A stretch of 64,000 nt of DNA, taken from UBA1127 sp965116355 (GTDB lineage Bacteria; Chloroflexota; Dehalococcoidia; Lucifugimonadales; UBA1127). Location: positions 124,001 to 188,000 of the forward strand of contig OZ220679.1 of assembly GCA_965116355.1 (NCBI GenBank), in the 5' to 3' direction. The first letter of the stretch is position 1. Each line of letters begins with the position of its first letter. The position numbers and the translations under genes were made by a program. Shown one piece after another: positions 44,928 through 53,416 of this stretch. The notes beneath the pieces were generated by a model. That model made no database searches. It saw only the letters and a program-made list of their open reading frames with translations, and was not told the origin of the DNA.

Positions 44928-45566
44928 CTACGACGCCCCCAGCACCACCGACATCATGTGCCGCTCGAGGGTCTTGGCGAGGGTCTCCACCACGCCGAGC
45001 CGGTTCCTGTCGCCGACGGTTACGACGTAGGCGACGCCCAGCAGCCTGCCGATACGGAAGTCGAGGACGCAGGAGGAGATGAGGCCCTTGGGCCCCTCCT
45101 GCACGGCGCGGACGCTGACGGCCTCGTGGTGGAACTGCGTCGCTGGTGAGAGATCCTCGACCGAGAGGAGCCGGTGGCCCTCGCCGAGCTCCTGCCCCAC
45201 CCTTTCCTTGAACTCGCCCAGAAACACGACCTCCATCCACCTGGAAACGGCCTCCGGGCTCTCCATGAAGTGTACAACGGTGGCGAGGGCCAGGTCGTCG
45301 CCTTCCGAGAGGTCGTCGTTGTCGGTGGTGGTGAGCCATTCGCGCTGGAAGCCGGTGACGCGGCCCAGCTTCCGCAGCTCCAGCGCGGAGTGCCCGGCCA
45401 TGGGCAGGTCCGCCATGGACTCGTTGCTGAGCTCGCCCTCGCGCACCACCTGAAACCCCTCGGAACCCTGCGGGAGCTGCTCCTTGGCGAGGAGCATGCG
45501 CTCGAGGTCTTCGGGGTCGATGTTGTATGTGGCGCGGGTTACCGCGTCCTCAGCCATGACGGCCAC
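44928..45566 (-). CDS. Hypothetical protein
   Basis: A 212-residue soluble protein (MAEDAVTRATYNIDPEDLER, then MAGHSALELRKLGRVTGFQR and CVLDFRIGRLLGVAYVVTVG). The pattern of alternating beta strands and helices suggests an alpha-beta fold of the type seen in uncharacterised SAR202 proteins, but no family is recognised. The start may be at the second Met (MAEDAV). It converges with the AKR gene at 44.0 kb, ten bases apart. Confidence 0.5.
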   Translation of the reverse strand: MAVMAEDAVTRATYNIDPEDLERMLLAKEQLPQGSEGFQVVREGELSNESMADLPMAGHSALELRKLGRVTGFQREWLTTTDNDDLSEGDDLALATVVHFMESPEAVSRWMEVVFLGEFKERVGQELGEGHRLLSVEDLSPATQFHHEAVSVRAVQEGPKGLISSCVLDFRIGRLLGVAYVVTVGDRNRLGVVETLAKTLERHMMSVVLGAS

Positions 45567-45720
45567 CTTGCTGGAGTTGCCGCAGCACGCCCCGTGCGCT
45601 GTGCATGGGGCCTGTCACTCGTTGGCGGCGATGATGCCTTGCCGCATCGAAACGAGGCGATTCGCGCGCGACTCGGCCACGCCTTGCAGCGCGTCCGGTC
45701 ACGGGGGGAACAGTCATGGG

Positions 45721-45813
45721 TGGCGGGAGTGCGAGGGAGTCGAACCCACCCGCCCCGACACGAGGCGCAACGGATTTGAAGTCCGCAAGGGCCACCGGGC
45801 CCCATCCACTCCC
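45721..45813 (-). tRNA. selC: tRNA-Sec (anticodon UCA)
   Basis: Minus strand, 90 nt plus encoded CCA. The anticodon loop is CTTCAAA inside GGACTTCAAATCC, the hallmark of selenocysteine tRNA (anticodon UCA at 45777-45779). The D stem GGGGCC-CGGT-GGCCCT is six base pairs long with a four-base loop, as in bacterial tRNA-Sec. A long variable arm (CGCC..GGCG) follows, then the T arm GGGTTCGACTCCC. Oddities: the eighth acceptor pair is G-G and one T-stem pair is T-T. It lies immediately downstream of trxA. The window also contains a selenoprotein gene (57.3 kb) but no selA, selB or selD. Confidence 0.9.
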
Positions 45814-45839
45814 ACAGCCGCTGGTGGTGTCTGGGGGAG

Positions 45840-46166
45840 CTACTCCAGGGCGCTGTCCAGCCGCCGCTTGAGCTGCGCCTTCGGCATGGCGCCGACGATC
45901 TGCTCGACGGGCTGGCCGTTGCGGAAGACGATGAGCGTCGGGATGCTGCGGATGCCGAGGCTCATGGGCGTGTTGGGGTTGGAGTCGACGTCCACCTTGG
46001 TGAACTTGACCACGCCGTCGTACTCGTCGGAGAGCTCGTCGACGATGGGGGCGATCATCTTGCAGGGCTGGCACCAGTCGGCCCAGAAGTCCACCAGGAC
46101 GGGCAGGTCGCTGTTGACCACCTCTGTCTCAAACGTTGCGTCCGTAACCGCTTCGGGCTTCGCCAT
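45840..46166 (-). CDS. trxA: Thioredoxin
   Basis: A 108-residue thioredoxin (MAKPEAVTDATFETEVVNSD) with the active site WADWCQPCKMIAPIVDEL and the cis-proline segment IRSIPTLIVFRNG. It reduces protein disulfides in the cytoplasm, using thioredoxin reductase, which is not in the window. The ATG at 46166 follows GGAGGACACGCACA. tRNA-Sec lies directly downstream on the same strand; the two could share a transcript. Confidence 0.95.
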   Translation of the reverse strand: MAKPEAVTDATFETEVVNSDLPVLVDFWADWCQPCKMIAPIVDELSDEYDGVVKFTKVDVDSNPNTPMSLGIRSIPTLIVFRNGQPVEQIVGAMPKAQLKRRLDSALE

Positions 46167-46340
46167 TGTGCGTGTCCTCCCTCTGATTCCGCAGCCTGCC
46201 ATGCGCCGCCGTTGGCGAGGCATTCTGCGGCCCTCGTTGGCCTCAGTGTACCTATCGGCGATATGCGGCGCAAGCAGAACTCGACGCCCGCCCGGCCCAC
46301 TTTCAGCGCAGGACATTCCATGGGCGGGCGTCCTGGCCGG

Positions 46341-46346
46341 TATACT
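46341..46346 (+). promoter_or_regulatory. -10-like element six bases before the ATG
   Basis: TATACT, then six bases (CACCGC), then the ATG at 46353 of the polyprenol-kinase-like gene. Confidence 0.4.
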
Positions 46347-46352
46347 CACCGC

Positions 46353-46973
46353 ATGACGCAAGCCGCCGCCTCCGAGCACTCGTGGAAACGCCGCGCCTTC
46401 CACCTGTGCGCCGCCATGGTCATCCCCATCACCGCGCTGGCCTTCGGATACAAGCCCGCCGTGTACTTCGCCGCGGTTGCCGCCGGGACGTTCGCCGCGG
46501 CCGAGGCCGTTCGGCTGGCCGTACCGGCGGTCAACGTCCGGGTTATCGCAGTGCTCCGCGCACTCCTCAAGCCGCGCGAGAAGCGCGCGCCGACGGCGGC
46601 GACGTACCTTGCGCTGGCGTCTCTGGCCGTGCTCTTCCTGTTCGGGCGTGAGGTGTCCGTGCTGGCGCTGCTCTACACGGCGCTTGGCGACCCCGCCGCC
46701 GGCATCGTCGGCGCGCGGTACGGCCGGTTGCGGGTGCGCATGTTCGGACGGCGCGTCGGCGGCAAGAGCGTCGAGGGCACGCTGGCCTTTCTTACGGCGG
46801 CGTCGGCCGCCGTGGCCGTCCTCTGGGCCGCCGGGGTGTACGGAACGCTCTGGCCCGCCCTCGCGGGGGCGGCTGTGGCGGCCCTCGTCGAGTTCCTGCC
46901 GATCCCCGTCGAGGACAACGTGACCGTGCCGCTGGCGAGCGCCGCCGTTATGTGGCTGCTCTGGATGGGGTGA
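46353..46973 (+). CDS. Dolichol/phytol kinase-like (CTP-transferase-family) membrane protein
   Basis: A 206-residue polytopic protein with six hydrophobic helices. The conserved nucleotide-binding region is LLYTALGDPAAGIVGARYGR and GGKSVEGTLAFL, followed by LPIPVEDNVTVPLASAAVMW, as in SEC59/VTE5-type polyprenol and phytol kinases and CDP-diglyceride synthases. It probably phosphorylates an isoprenoid alcohol with CTP. The ATG is chosen by homology and lies six bases after TATACT. Not part of the coaE operon. Confidence 0.8.
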   Translation: MTQAAASEHSWKRRAFHLCAAMVIPITALAFGYKPAVYFAAVAAGTFAAAEAVRLAVPAVNVRVIAVLRALLKPREKRAPTAATYLALASLAVLFLFGREVSVLALLYTALGDPAAGIVGARYGRLRVRMFGRRVGGKSVEGTLAFLTAASAAVAVLWAAGVYGTLWPALAGAAVAALVEFLPIPVEDNVTVPLASAAVMWLLWMG

Positions 46974-47024
46974 ACGGGCGCCGGGACATTGCCATAACGA
47001 ACGCGCTTTTGACCTGAAACGCGG

Positions 47025-47053
47025 TTGACCCTCCAACTGTGCGCTGATACACT
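47025..47053 (+). promoter_or_regulatory. Sigma-70-type promoter of the coaE operon
   Basis: TTGACC at 47025-47030, a 17-base spacer, and TACACT at 47048-47053, 35 bases before the coaE ATG. It is the best -35/-10 pair seen in the window. Confidence 0.6.
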
Positions 47054-47088
47054 TGGCGGGTTTAATGGCAGGGCGTCAGGGAGAGAGA

Positions 47089-47694
47089 ATGGTCGTCATT
47101 GGACTCACGGGAGGCATCGGCGCCGGCAAGAGCGAGGTCTCCCGGATCCTGGCCGGGCACGGGGCCGTCATCGTCGACACGGCGCTCCTTGGACATGAGG
47201 TCTATGCGCCCGGGAGCGTGCCCTGGAGGGCGGTGGTCAAGGCCTTCGGCCGGCAAATCCTGCTCCCGGACGCCCAAATTGACAGAAAGATACTTGGAGA
47301 CATCGTCTTCTCCGACCCGGAGGCGCTGGAGACGCTCAACGGCATCATGCGCCCGGCAATCAGCGAGCTGATCAGGCAGCGCCTCTTCATTGCCCAACGC
47401 CAAGGCGCCCGGGCCGCGGTGCTGGACTCGGCGACGTTGATCGAAGCGGGGTGGACGGAGTTCGCCGACGAGGTGTGGCTGACGACGGCGCCCCGGGACG
47501 AGATTGTCGGGCGGCTGAGGCGGCGCAGCGGCCTCTCCATCCAGCACATTGCCGAGCGGATGGAGTCACAGATCTCGGATGAGGAACGGATGGCCCATGC
47601 GAACGTGGTCATCGCCAACGACGGCAGCCTGACGGAGCTTCGGGCCAAGGTGGACGCCCTCTGGGCGGAGCGAATTCTAGCAAAGGTGGGTTGA
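47089..47694 (+). CDS. coaE: Dephospho-CoA kinase
   Basis: A 201-residue P-loop kinase (MVVIGLTGGIGAGKSEVSRI) with Walker A GGIGAGKS and the lid-type region RLRRRSGLSIQHIAERMESQ. It adds the 3'-phosphate to dephospho-CoA, the last step of CoA synthesis. The start chosen is the ATG at 47089 after AGGGAGAGAGA; an upstream in-frame codon lies inside the -10 element. It heads an operon with the MoxR ATPase (one base after its stop), a Nudix hydrolase and the vWA protein. Confidence 0.9.
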   Translation: MVVIGLTGGIGAGKSEVSRILAGHGAVIVDTALLGHEVYAPGSVPWRAVVKAFGRQILLPDAQIDRKILGDIVFSDPEALETLNGIMRPAISELIRQRLFIAQRQGARAAVLDSATLIEAGWTEFADEVWLTTAPRDEIVGRLRRRSGLSIQHIAERMESQISDEERMAHANVVIANDGSLTELRAKVDALWAERILAKVG

Positions 47695-47695
47695 C

Positions 47696-48580
47696 ATGGA
47701 GCAGGCCAGGGTTAGAGGGACAGGGTTCCAGACGCTGCAGATTGAAGAGTACGTGGTTGAGGACGAGCCGTTTTACATGCCGCTGGGCAATGAGATCGAG
47801 CTCTTCGAGGCGGCGTACCTCCAGAAGATCCCCGTCTTGCTGAAGGGGCCCACCGGCTGCGGCAAGACGCGCTTTGTGGAGCACATGGCCCACCGGCTGA
47901 GCCAGCCCACGTCCATCCGCCAGAAGGCCGGCAATGAGGCGCGCCCGGTGCCCCTGGTCACGGTCGCCTGCCACGAGGACCTGACCGCCAGCGACCTCGT
48001 CGGCCGCTACCTAATCGACGCCGAGGGCACCCGCTGGATCGACGGGCCGCTGACGCGTGCGGTCAAAGTCGGGGCCATCTGCTACCTCGACGAGATCGTC
48101 GAGACGCGGAAGGACACCACCGTGCTCATCCACCCGCTGACCGACCACCGGCGCATCCTGCCCGTGGAGAAGCAGGGGCTGCTGATGGAGGCCAATGAGG
48201 GCTTCCTGCTGGTCATCTCCTACAACCCGGGCTACCAGAGCGCGCTCAAGGACCTGAAGCACTCTACCCGACAGCGCTTCGTCTCCATCGAGTTCGACTA
48301 CCCGCCGCCGGAGATCGAGGCGAAGATCCTGGAGCACGAGGCCGGCGTGGACGCGGAGACCGCCCTGAGCCTCGCCAAGCTCGGCGAGAAGGTGCGGAAC
48401 CTGAAGGACCACGGGCTGCAGGAAGGCTCCAGCACTCGCCTGCTCATCTACGCCGGCAAGCTGATCAGCCAGGGCGTGCCCGCTCGCGAGGCGTGCCAGG
48501 TGTCGATCGTGTGGGCGCTCTCCGACGACATCCAGGTGCAGCGCAGCATGGAGGAGGTCATCTCCTCAATCTTCGAGTAG
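47696..48580 (+). CDS. MoxR-family AAA+ ATPase (CbbQ/NorQ type)
   Basis: A 294-residue AAA+ ATPase. Walker A is LLKGPTGCGKTRF (residues 51-58), then Walker B near ICYLDEIVETRKDTT and sensor residues in VISYNPGYQSALKDL. The C-terminal region (KLGEKVRNLKDHGLQEGSST) is typical of CbbQ/NorQ/NirQ proteins. Such ATPases work with a vWA protein to remodel or activate a metalloenzyme. The vWA partner is encoded two genes downstream. The ATG directly follows coaE. Confidence 0.92.
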   Translation: MEQARVRGTGFQTLQIEEYVVEDEPFYMPLGNEIELFEAAYLQKIPVLLKGPTGCGKTRFVEHMAHRLSQPTSIRQKAGNEARPVPLVTVACHEDLTASDLVGRYLIDAEGTRWIDGPLTRAVKVGAICYLDEIVETRKDTTVLIHPLTDHRRILPVEKQGLLMEANEGFLLVISYNPGYQSALKDLKHSTRQRFVSIEFDYPPPEIEAKILEHEAGVDAETALSLAKLGEKVRNLKDHGLQEGSSTRLLIYAGKLISQGVPAREACQVSIVWALSDDIQVQRSMEEVISSIFE

Positions 48581-48591
48581 ATGTGGAGTCC

Positions 48592-49197
48592 ATGAGCATC
48601 CCAACCCCGGAGGCACTTGAGGCCCTCTTGGGGAAGGCCGCGCCCGCTACGGCTCTCCCGGCTCATCTCATGCATGCCGCGGTGCTCCTCCCGGTCTTCG
48701 AGCGGGACGGCGGCTACCACGTGGTGCTCACCCGCCGCAGCTCCAACATCCCGGACGCCGGGGTGATCTGCTTCCCGGGCGGCGGCTTCGAGGCGTCCGA
48801 CCCCGACCTCAACTTCACCGCGCTGCGGGAGACGCACGAGGAGATCGGCGTGTCGCCGGAGGACGTGCGGGTGCTGGGCGCGCTGGAGCCCTTCTTCACG
48901 CGGTTCGGCTACGCGATCCACCCCGTCGTCGGGCTCATCCCCGCCGGCTACGCCTACCAGCCGAGCGAGTTCGAGGTGGACGAGATCATCGAGCCGCCCC
49001 TCGACGCGCTCTATGACCCGGCCAACCTCCGCCACGAGGGCCTGCTGCGGCCGGAAGGGCTTGTGAAACGGTTTACGTACGTGTATGAGGGCCGTATCAT
49101 CTACGGAGTTACGGCCCAGATGTTGTCCCGGTTCCTGGAACTCATTGCGGAAGGTATGGACAAGGAGGTCCCATGGCAGAGCAGGACCCCCGCCTAG
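48592..49197 (+). CDS. Nudix hydrolase, CoA-pyrophosphatase-like
   Basis: A 201-residue Nudix protein. The Nudix box lies in CFPGGGFEASDPDLNFTALR with ETHEEIGV following, which has the CoAse-like spacing (FPGG, then TALRET-EEIG). CoA pyrophosphatases split CoA into 4'-phosphopantetheine and ADP. It lies 11 bases after the MoxR gene and overlaps the vWA gene by 25 bases. The placement beside coaE makes a role in CoA turnover plausible. Confidence 0.82.
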   Translation: MSIPTPEALEALLGKAAPATALPAHLMHAAVLLPVFERDGGYHVVLTRRSSNIPDAGVICFPGGGFEASDPDLNFTALRETHEEIGVSPEDVRVLGALEPFFTRFGYAIHPVVGLIPAGYAYQPSEFEVDEIIEPPLDALYDPANLRHEGLLRPEGLVKRFTYVYEGRIIYGVTAQMLSRFLELIAEGMDKEVPWQSRTPA

Positions 49198-52100
49198 AGA
49201 GCATCGCCAGGGAGCTCGCGCAGTTCCCGGCCGCCGTGCTCCAGCAGTACGAGTCCGCGCACGACAAGGCCCGCATGCTGCTTTCCGCCGAGGACCTGGT
49301 CACGTGGGCGGAGCAGGGGGCGGCCATCGCGCGGCAGTCGGTGCGGGCATGGGAGGCCACCGTCGACTACTACGCGGCCAGCATGGAGGTCCTGCCGCAC
49401 TTCTCCTTCGCCAACTTCATCCCGTGGGCCAGGTACGGCGCGGACCTGTGCCAGGCGTCGCCGACGATAGCGGCATCGTACTTCCGCGCGAGCCCGCACA
49501 CGCTCCAGCACCTCCGGCCCCGGCAGATCGCGGGCTGGAGCGAGCTGGGCAAGTCCCTCTCCAAGGGCACCTGGAAATCGACGGCGCTGGCGTGCAAGTT
49601 CTTCGAGATCTCCCCGCAGATGGTGCCGGCGATGACCTTCCCGGAGATGGAGCGTTTCATCCGCTTCATCGACATCCTCTCCCAGCGCTCCTATGACCTC
49701 GCGTCGGAGTGCCTGGAGCTGAGCCAGCAGGTCTTCGGCCAGCTCGGCGACAGCCGTGACAACTTCATCTCGCTGGTGACCGCGCTGGCCGACGCCAACG
49801 GCAACTGGCGCGAGGTGAAGGACTGCTTCGCGGTGGGCAGCCGCGCCGTGTCCCGCATCGAGCGCACGCAGCGCGGCCGGTTCCTCAGCCTCGCCGAGCG
49901 GCTGTCGCGCAGCGGGCAGGGCGGAGTGATCTCCTTCCTCCGCGAGGGATCGCAGGGGCTCGGCCAGCTCGACTACTCCACGCATCCCGTGGTCATCAGC
50001 CTGGGCGAGCGGCTCATCACCGTGGCGCCGCCGGCGGTGCCGCCGTTCTTCGCGATGGTGCCCGCCGTGCTGAGCCGCGTGTCGCCGCCGCAGCTCGAGA
50101 CGTGGTTCGGCGAGGGCGCGCGGCTGCTGAGCGAGAACCTTGAGAGCGGGCTGGCCTTCTTCCGCATGGAGTCCTCGTACGCCGAGGAATTGCTGGACAG
50201 GCTCTCGGCCGGCGTCGAGCTGAGCCGCGTTAGGGACGTCGTCGGACTCTACTCCCGGGCGCTGGCCGGCAACGAAATGGAAATCGCGCCCGCACAGGAG
50301 CTCGTCGACAAGGGCATCGGCTGGGTCTCAGGGAACCACGCCACCATCGAGGGGGCGACCCTCTACCTGCCCGCACTGGTCGACGGGGCGCCGACCAAGC
50401 AGGAGAACTTTGAGAAGCTGAAGGTCATCGCGACGCACCAGGTGGTGCACCAGGAGTTCGGCAGCTTCGGCTTCGAGTACGAGAAGCCGTCGACGCTCTT
50501 CCGCGACCTGCGCCCGCTGGTGCAGCACGCGCGCCACCACTTCTACTACAGAAACCACCCCAAGCCCGACGAGGAGGGGGATGCCCAGGCGGAAGCGGCA
50601 GAGGACGCGGAGCCGGTCGCCTCTGATGAGCCGGTCGCCTCTGCCGAGCCGGTCGGTTCTGCCGAACCGGTCGAGACCGGCCCAGTCTCCGCCGAATCGG
50701 GCTGGGTTACGGACATGCAGGGCTTCTTCGACATCTTCCCGGAGCGCAAGATGGCGCTCGACGTCTTCACGGTCATCGAGGACAGCCGACTCGACGCCCG
50801 CGTGCTCCGCGAGTACCGGGGCATAAGCAGGGCGTACAGGCGGCTGCAACAAGAGTCGCTGGACGAGCGGCCGCGGATCACGGAGATGCCGGCGCAGCAG
50901 GGGCTCATCGAGTTCATCATCCGCGTGAGCCTTGGGCAGCGCAGCGAGCTGCCCGTCGCGACGTACCTGGCCGAGGACGCGATGCTCATGGCGAAGCTCG
51001 CGCTCCGCGTCATGCGCGTCGGCGCGACGGTCGAGGACGCGGCCGAGGCGGCCCTCCGCGCCTACCTCTTCATCGCCGGCATCCCCAACCACTTCATCCC
51101 CGGCAACGCGTGGACGTACGTGGAAGTGCCCGACGAGGACGACTACGAGGACCCGGAGAACATCGAGGACCTCCTGTCGCGGCTCGAAAGGCCGGAGCAG
51201 GAGGAGGAAGAGCAGGAGGGAGAGGGCCAGGGGCAGCAGCCGTACCAGTCGCCGCAGGACGTCGAGTACCGGGGCGAGTTCAAGCCGGAGCTGGTCCAGC
51301 TGCTCGAGGAGATGAAGGAGGCCCAGCGTCAGGCCAACGAGGGCGAGGCGCCGCAGCTCACCCGCGAGATGCTGGAGGAGCTGCTCGCGCAGAGCGCGGA
51401 GCTGGAGCAGGGCGGCGACTACGACCTGGACGCCAGCGCAACCGCCAAGAACCTCATGCGCGAGGTCGGGATGAAGCTGCCGCCAAAGGAGGCCGCGCAG
51501 GGGCAGGGCCCGTTCATTCACATCGAGGACGAGGGCGGGCCGCTGGAGGCCAAGGACCCGCACACCAGCGTTTACGACGAGTGGGACTTCCGCGCCGGCG
51601 ACTACCGCCCCAGGTGGTGCGTGGTCCGGGAGAAGACGATGGCGGAGGGGGACGTCGGCTTCTGGCAGACCATCCTGCACGCCAACGCCAACATGATCCA
51701 GGAGCTCCGCCGCCAGTTCGAGCAGGTGCGGCCGGAGACCTTCCGCAAGGTGAAGCGCCTGCAGGACGGCGAGGAGTACGACTTCGACGCGCTTGTGGAG
51801 GCCATGGTCGACATGCGGCTGGGGCTGAGCCTGCCGGACCGGGTCTACTGGCGCCGCAACAAGCTGGAGCGCGACGTGGCGGTGCTCTTCCTGCTCGACA
51901 TGAGCGCGTCGACGGGCGAGGCCATCGACGAGTCGCGCGGCGGGCCGGACGAGTGGGACGCACCGAACAACCCCGTCGACTACATGCTGTGGCTGCGCAA
52001 CCGGCGCGCGGGCGACGGCCCGCCCCGGCGCACGTACAAGCGCATCATCGACCTGGAGAAGGAGAGCGCGATCCTGCTCATCCAGGCGCTGGAGACGCTG

Positions 52101-52565
52101 GGCGACAAGTACGGCATCTACGGCTTCTCGGGCTACGGGCGCGAGAACGTGGAGTACTACACCATCAAGGACATCAACGAGAACCTGAGTGACAAGGTGC
52201 AGAAGCGCATCGACAAGATCACGCCCCTGCACGCCACCCGCATGGGCCCGGCCATCCGGCACAGCGTCAAGAAGCTCGACGACATCGACGCGAAGACCAA
52301 GGTGCTGTTTCTCATCTCCGACGGACGGCCGCAGGACCGGGGCTACAGCCGCGAGGGCGTCGAGAAGGAGTACGCTGTCCACGACACGCGGAAGGCGCTG
52401 CTGGAGGGCAAGCAGAAGGGCATCATGCCGTTCTGCCTCACCGTAGACAAGGCGGGGCACGACTACCTGAAGACGATGATGGGCGACATGGGCTACGAGG
52501 TGCTCTCCGACATCAGCATGCTGCCGCAGCGGCTGCCGGAGCTGTACAAGCGGCTGACGGTGTAA
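49173..52565 (+). CDS. Large vWA-domain protein (NorD/CbbO type) with helical repeats
   Basis: A 1130-residue protein. Residues 1-400 are helical repeats of about 45 residues (FANFIPWARYGADLCQASPT, then RQIAGWSELGKSLSKGTWKS). A zincin-like segment follows with H422-Q-V-V-H426 before FGSFGFEYEK, then an acidic linker with an 18-base tandem repeat, and IEDSRLDARVLREY. The C-terminal vWA domain has the MIDAS motif DMSAST near residue 909. With the MoxR ATPase it forms a metal-chaperone or protein-remodelling pair. The ATG follows AAGGAGGTCCC inside the Nudix gene. The target is unknown. Confidence 0.88.
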   Translation: MAEQDPRLESIARELAQFPAAVLQQYESAHDKARMLLSAEDLVTWAEQGAAIARQSVRAWEATVDYYAASMEVLPHFSFANFIPWARYGADLCQASPTIAASYFRASPHTLQHLRPRQIAGWSELGKSLSKGTWKSTALACKFFEISPQMVPAMTFPEMERFIRFIDILSQRSYDLASECLELSQQVFGQLGDSRDNFISLVTALADANGNWREVKDCFAVGSRAVSRIERTQRGRFLSLAERLSRSGQGGVISFLREGSQGLGQLDYSTHPVVISLGERLITVAPPAVPPFFAMVPAVLSRVSPPQLETWFGEGARLLSENLESGLAFFRMESSYAEELLDRLSAGVELSRVRDVVGLYSRALAGNEMEIAPAQELVDKGIGWVSGNHATIEGATLYLPALVDGAPTKQENFEKLKVIATHQVVHQEFGSFGFEYEKPSTLFRDLRPLVQHARHHFYYRNHPKPDEEGDAQAEAAEDAEPVASDEPVASAEPVGSAEPVETGPVSAESGWVTDMQGFFDIFPERKMALDVFTVIEDSRLDARVLREYRGISRAYRRLQQESLDERPRITEMPAQQGLIEFIIRVSLGQRSELPVATYLAEDAMLMAKLALRVMRVGATVEDAAEAALRAYLFIAGIPNHFIPGNAWTYVEVPDEDDYEDPENIEDLLSRLERPEQEEEEQEGEGQGQQPYQSPQDVEYRGEFKPELVQLLEEMKEAQRQANEGEAPQLTREMLEELLAQSAELEQGGDYDLDASATAKNLMREVGMKLPPKEAAQGQGPFIHIEDEGGPLEAKDPHTSVYDEWDFRAGDYRPRWCVVREKTMAEGDVGFWQTILHANANMIQELRRQFEQVRPETFRKVKRLQDGEEYDFDALVEAMVDMRLGLSLPDRVYWRRNKLERDVAVLFLLDMSASTGEAIDESRGGPDEWDAPNNPVDYMLWLRNRRAGDGPPRRTYKRIIDLEKESAILLIQALETLGDKYGIYGFSGYGRENVEYYTIKDINENLSDKVQKRIDKITPLHATRMGPAIRHSVKKLDDIDAKTKVLFLISDGRPQDRGYSREGVEKEYAVHDTRKALLEGKQKGIMPFCLTVDKAGHDYLKTMMGDMGYEVLSDISMLPQRLPELYKRLTV
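50610..50681 (+). repeat. 18-bp tandem repeat in the vWA linker, four units
   Basis: Units GAGCCGGTCGCCTCTGAT, GAGCCGGTCGCCTCTGCC, GAGCCGGTCGGTTCTGCC and GAACCGGTCGAGACCGGC. They encode EPVASD, EPVASA, EPVGSA, EPVETG. In frame, so the acidic linker can change length by slippage. Confidence 0.85.
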
Positions 52566-52604
52566 GGGCAAGCCAAAGGCGGCAGACGTCTCCGGGGCGA
52601 CCCG

Positions 52605-52633
52605 CTGGATTCCCGCCTTCGCGGGAATGACGG
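52605..52633. repeat. Dispersed palindromic repeat (family B)
   Basis: CTGGATTCCCGCCTTCGCGG followed by GAATGACGG. It lies between the vWA gene and a small hypothetical gene. Confidence 0.85.
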
Positions 52634-52663
52634 CATCAATTTAATGAAATTGTAGGTGGTGCT

Positions 52664-52915
52664 ATGGATGCAGAAGACCTCAGGGCTATGGTCGACGAAA
52701 TGGGTGGGCCAGAGGAAGCGCACAGACTGGTGTCCATTTACATGAGCGGTAGACTAGCGGGTGAGTTTGAGGACGAGATAGCGCATGGTCAGCAGGAGCG
52801 CACGGAAGTATCGCTGCTGTATTGGCTTGCTGATCTAAGGGCACGGCCCCTTCCGGGTCCCTCCTGGGACGACTGGATGCAAGCGCAAAGGCGCGCCAAC
52901 GCCGAGTCCCAGTAA
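52664..52915 (+). CDS. Small hypothetical protein
   Basis: An 83-residue acidic soluble protein (MDAEDLRAMVDEMGGPEEAH, then SLLYWLADLRARPLPGPSWD). GGTGGTGCT precedes the ATG. Codon use resembles its neighbours, and no homologue is recognised. It lies between repeat copies that bracket the following toxin-antitoxin region. Confidence 0.5.
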   Translation: MDAEDLRAMVDEMGGPEEAHRLVSIYMSGRLAGEFEDEIAHGQQERTEVSLLYWLADLRARPLPGPSWDDWMQAQRRANAESQ

Positions 52916-52976
52916 AGGCCGACCAAGCCCCCCATCAAGCAGAGCTTCCGTATCGGAAACCCTTGTACACAAACCC

Positions 52977-53028
52977 CTGGATTCCGGCTTTCGCCGGAAT
53001 GACGGTTGGGGGTGGACGGGGGGCGTCC
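52977..53028. repeat. Left direct repeat flanking the toxin-antitoxin locus (family B)
   Basis: CTGGATTCCGGCTTTCGCCG and GAATGACGGTTGGGGGTGG, with a 31-base stretch (52998-53028) identical to 53971-54001 beyond the palindrome. Same orientation. Confidence 0.85.
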
Positions 53029-53059
53029 TACGCGAACGGCGTGGGCATCGAGGGAGAAA

Positions 53060-53416
53060 CTAGGCTGAAATCGAACCTGCAGGGAGATCCCGCCGCTCAG
53101 GCGGTTGGGCGCTCTGTGCCGGGACATCGACCGGCTCAAGACGCAGCCTCAGCCCCAATGCGCGGGTGACCTTCAGCAGTGTTGCCAGAGTGGGGTTGCC
53201 GCCCTCAGACAGCGCCTCGTAGAGATTGCTCCGGTTCAGTCCAGTCTCGCGGGCAAGGGCGCTGATGTTCTGCGTCCGCGCGAGGTGCTTGAGCGCGGCG
53301 CGAATCACGGCGCCGTCCCCAGGGTCCTCATCCGTCGCTGCTCTGAGAAGCCCTCGGACGTCCTCCCCGGTCTTGATATAGTCCGCTGCATCGAACTTTC
53401 GGTACTCTTCAGACAT
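53060..53416 (-). CDS. HigA/addiction-module-type antitoxin with HTH
   Basis: A 118-residue protein (MSEEYRKFDAADYIKTGEDV). The helix-turn-helix is NISALARETGLNRSNLYEAL, followed by GNPTLATLLKVTRALGLRLR. This is the putative addiction-module antidote family (HI1420-like). The ATG overlaps the toxin stop (TGATG) and GGAGG lies five bases before it. It should neutralise the RelE-like toxin and repress the operon. The C-terminal tail (DVPAQSAQPPERRDL) is variable. Confidence 0.85.
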   Translation of the reverse strand: MSEEYRKFDAADYIKTGEDVRGLLRAATDEDPGDGAVIRAALKHLARTQNISALARETGLNRSNLYEALSEGGNPTLATLLKVTRALGLRLRLEPVDVPAQSAQPPERRDLPAGSISA

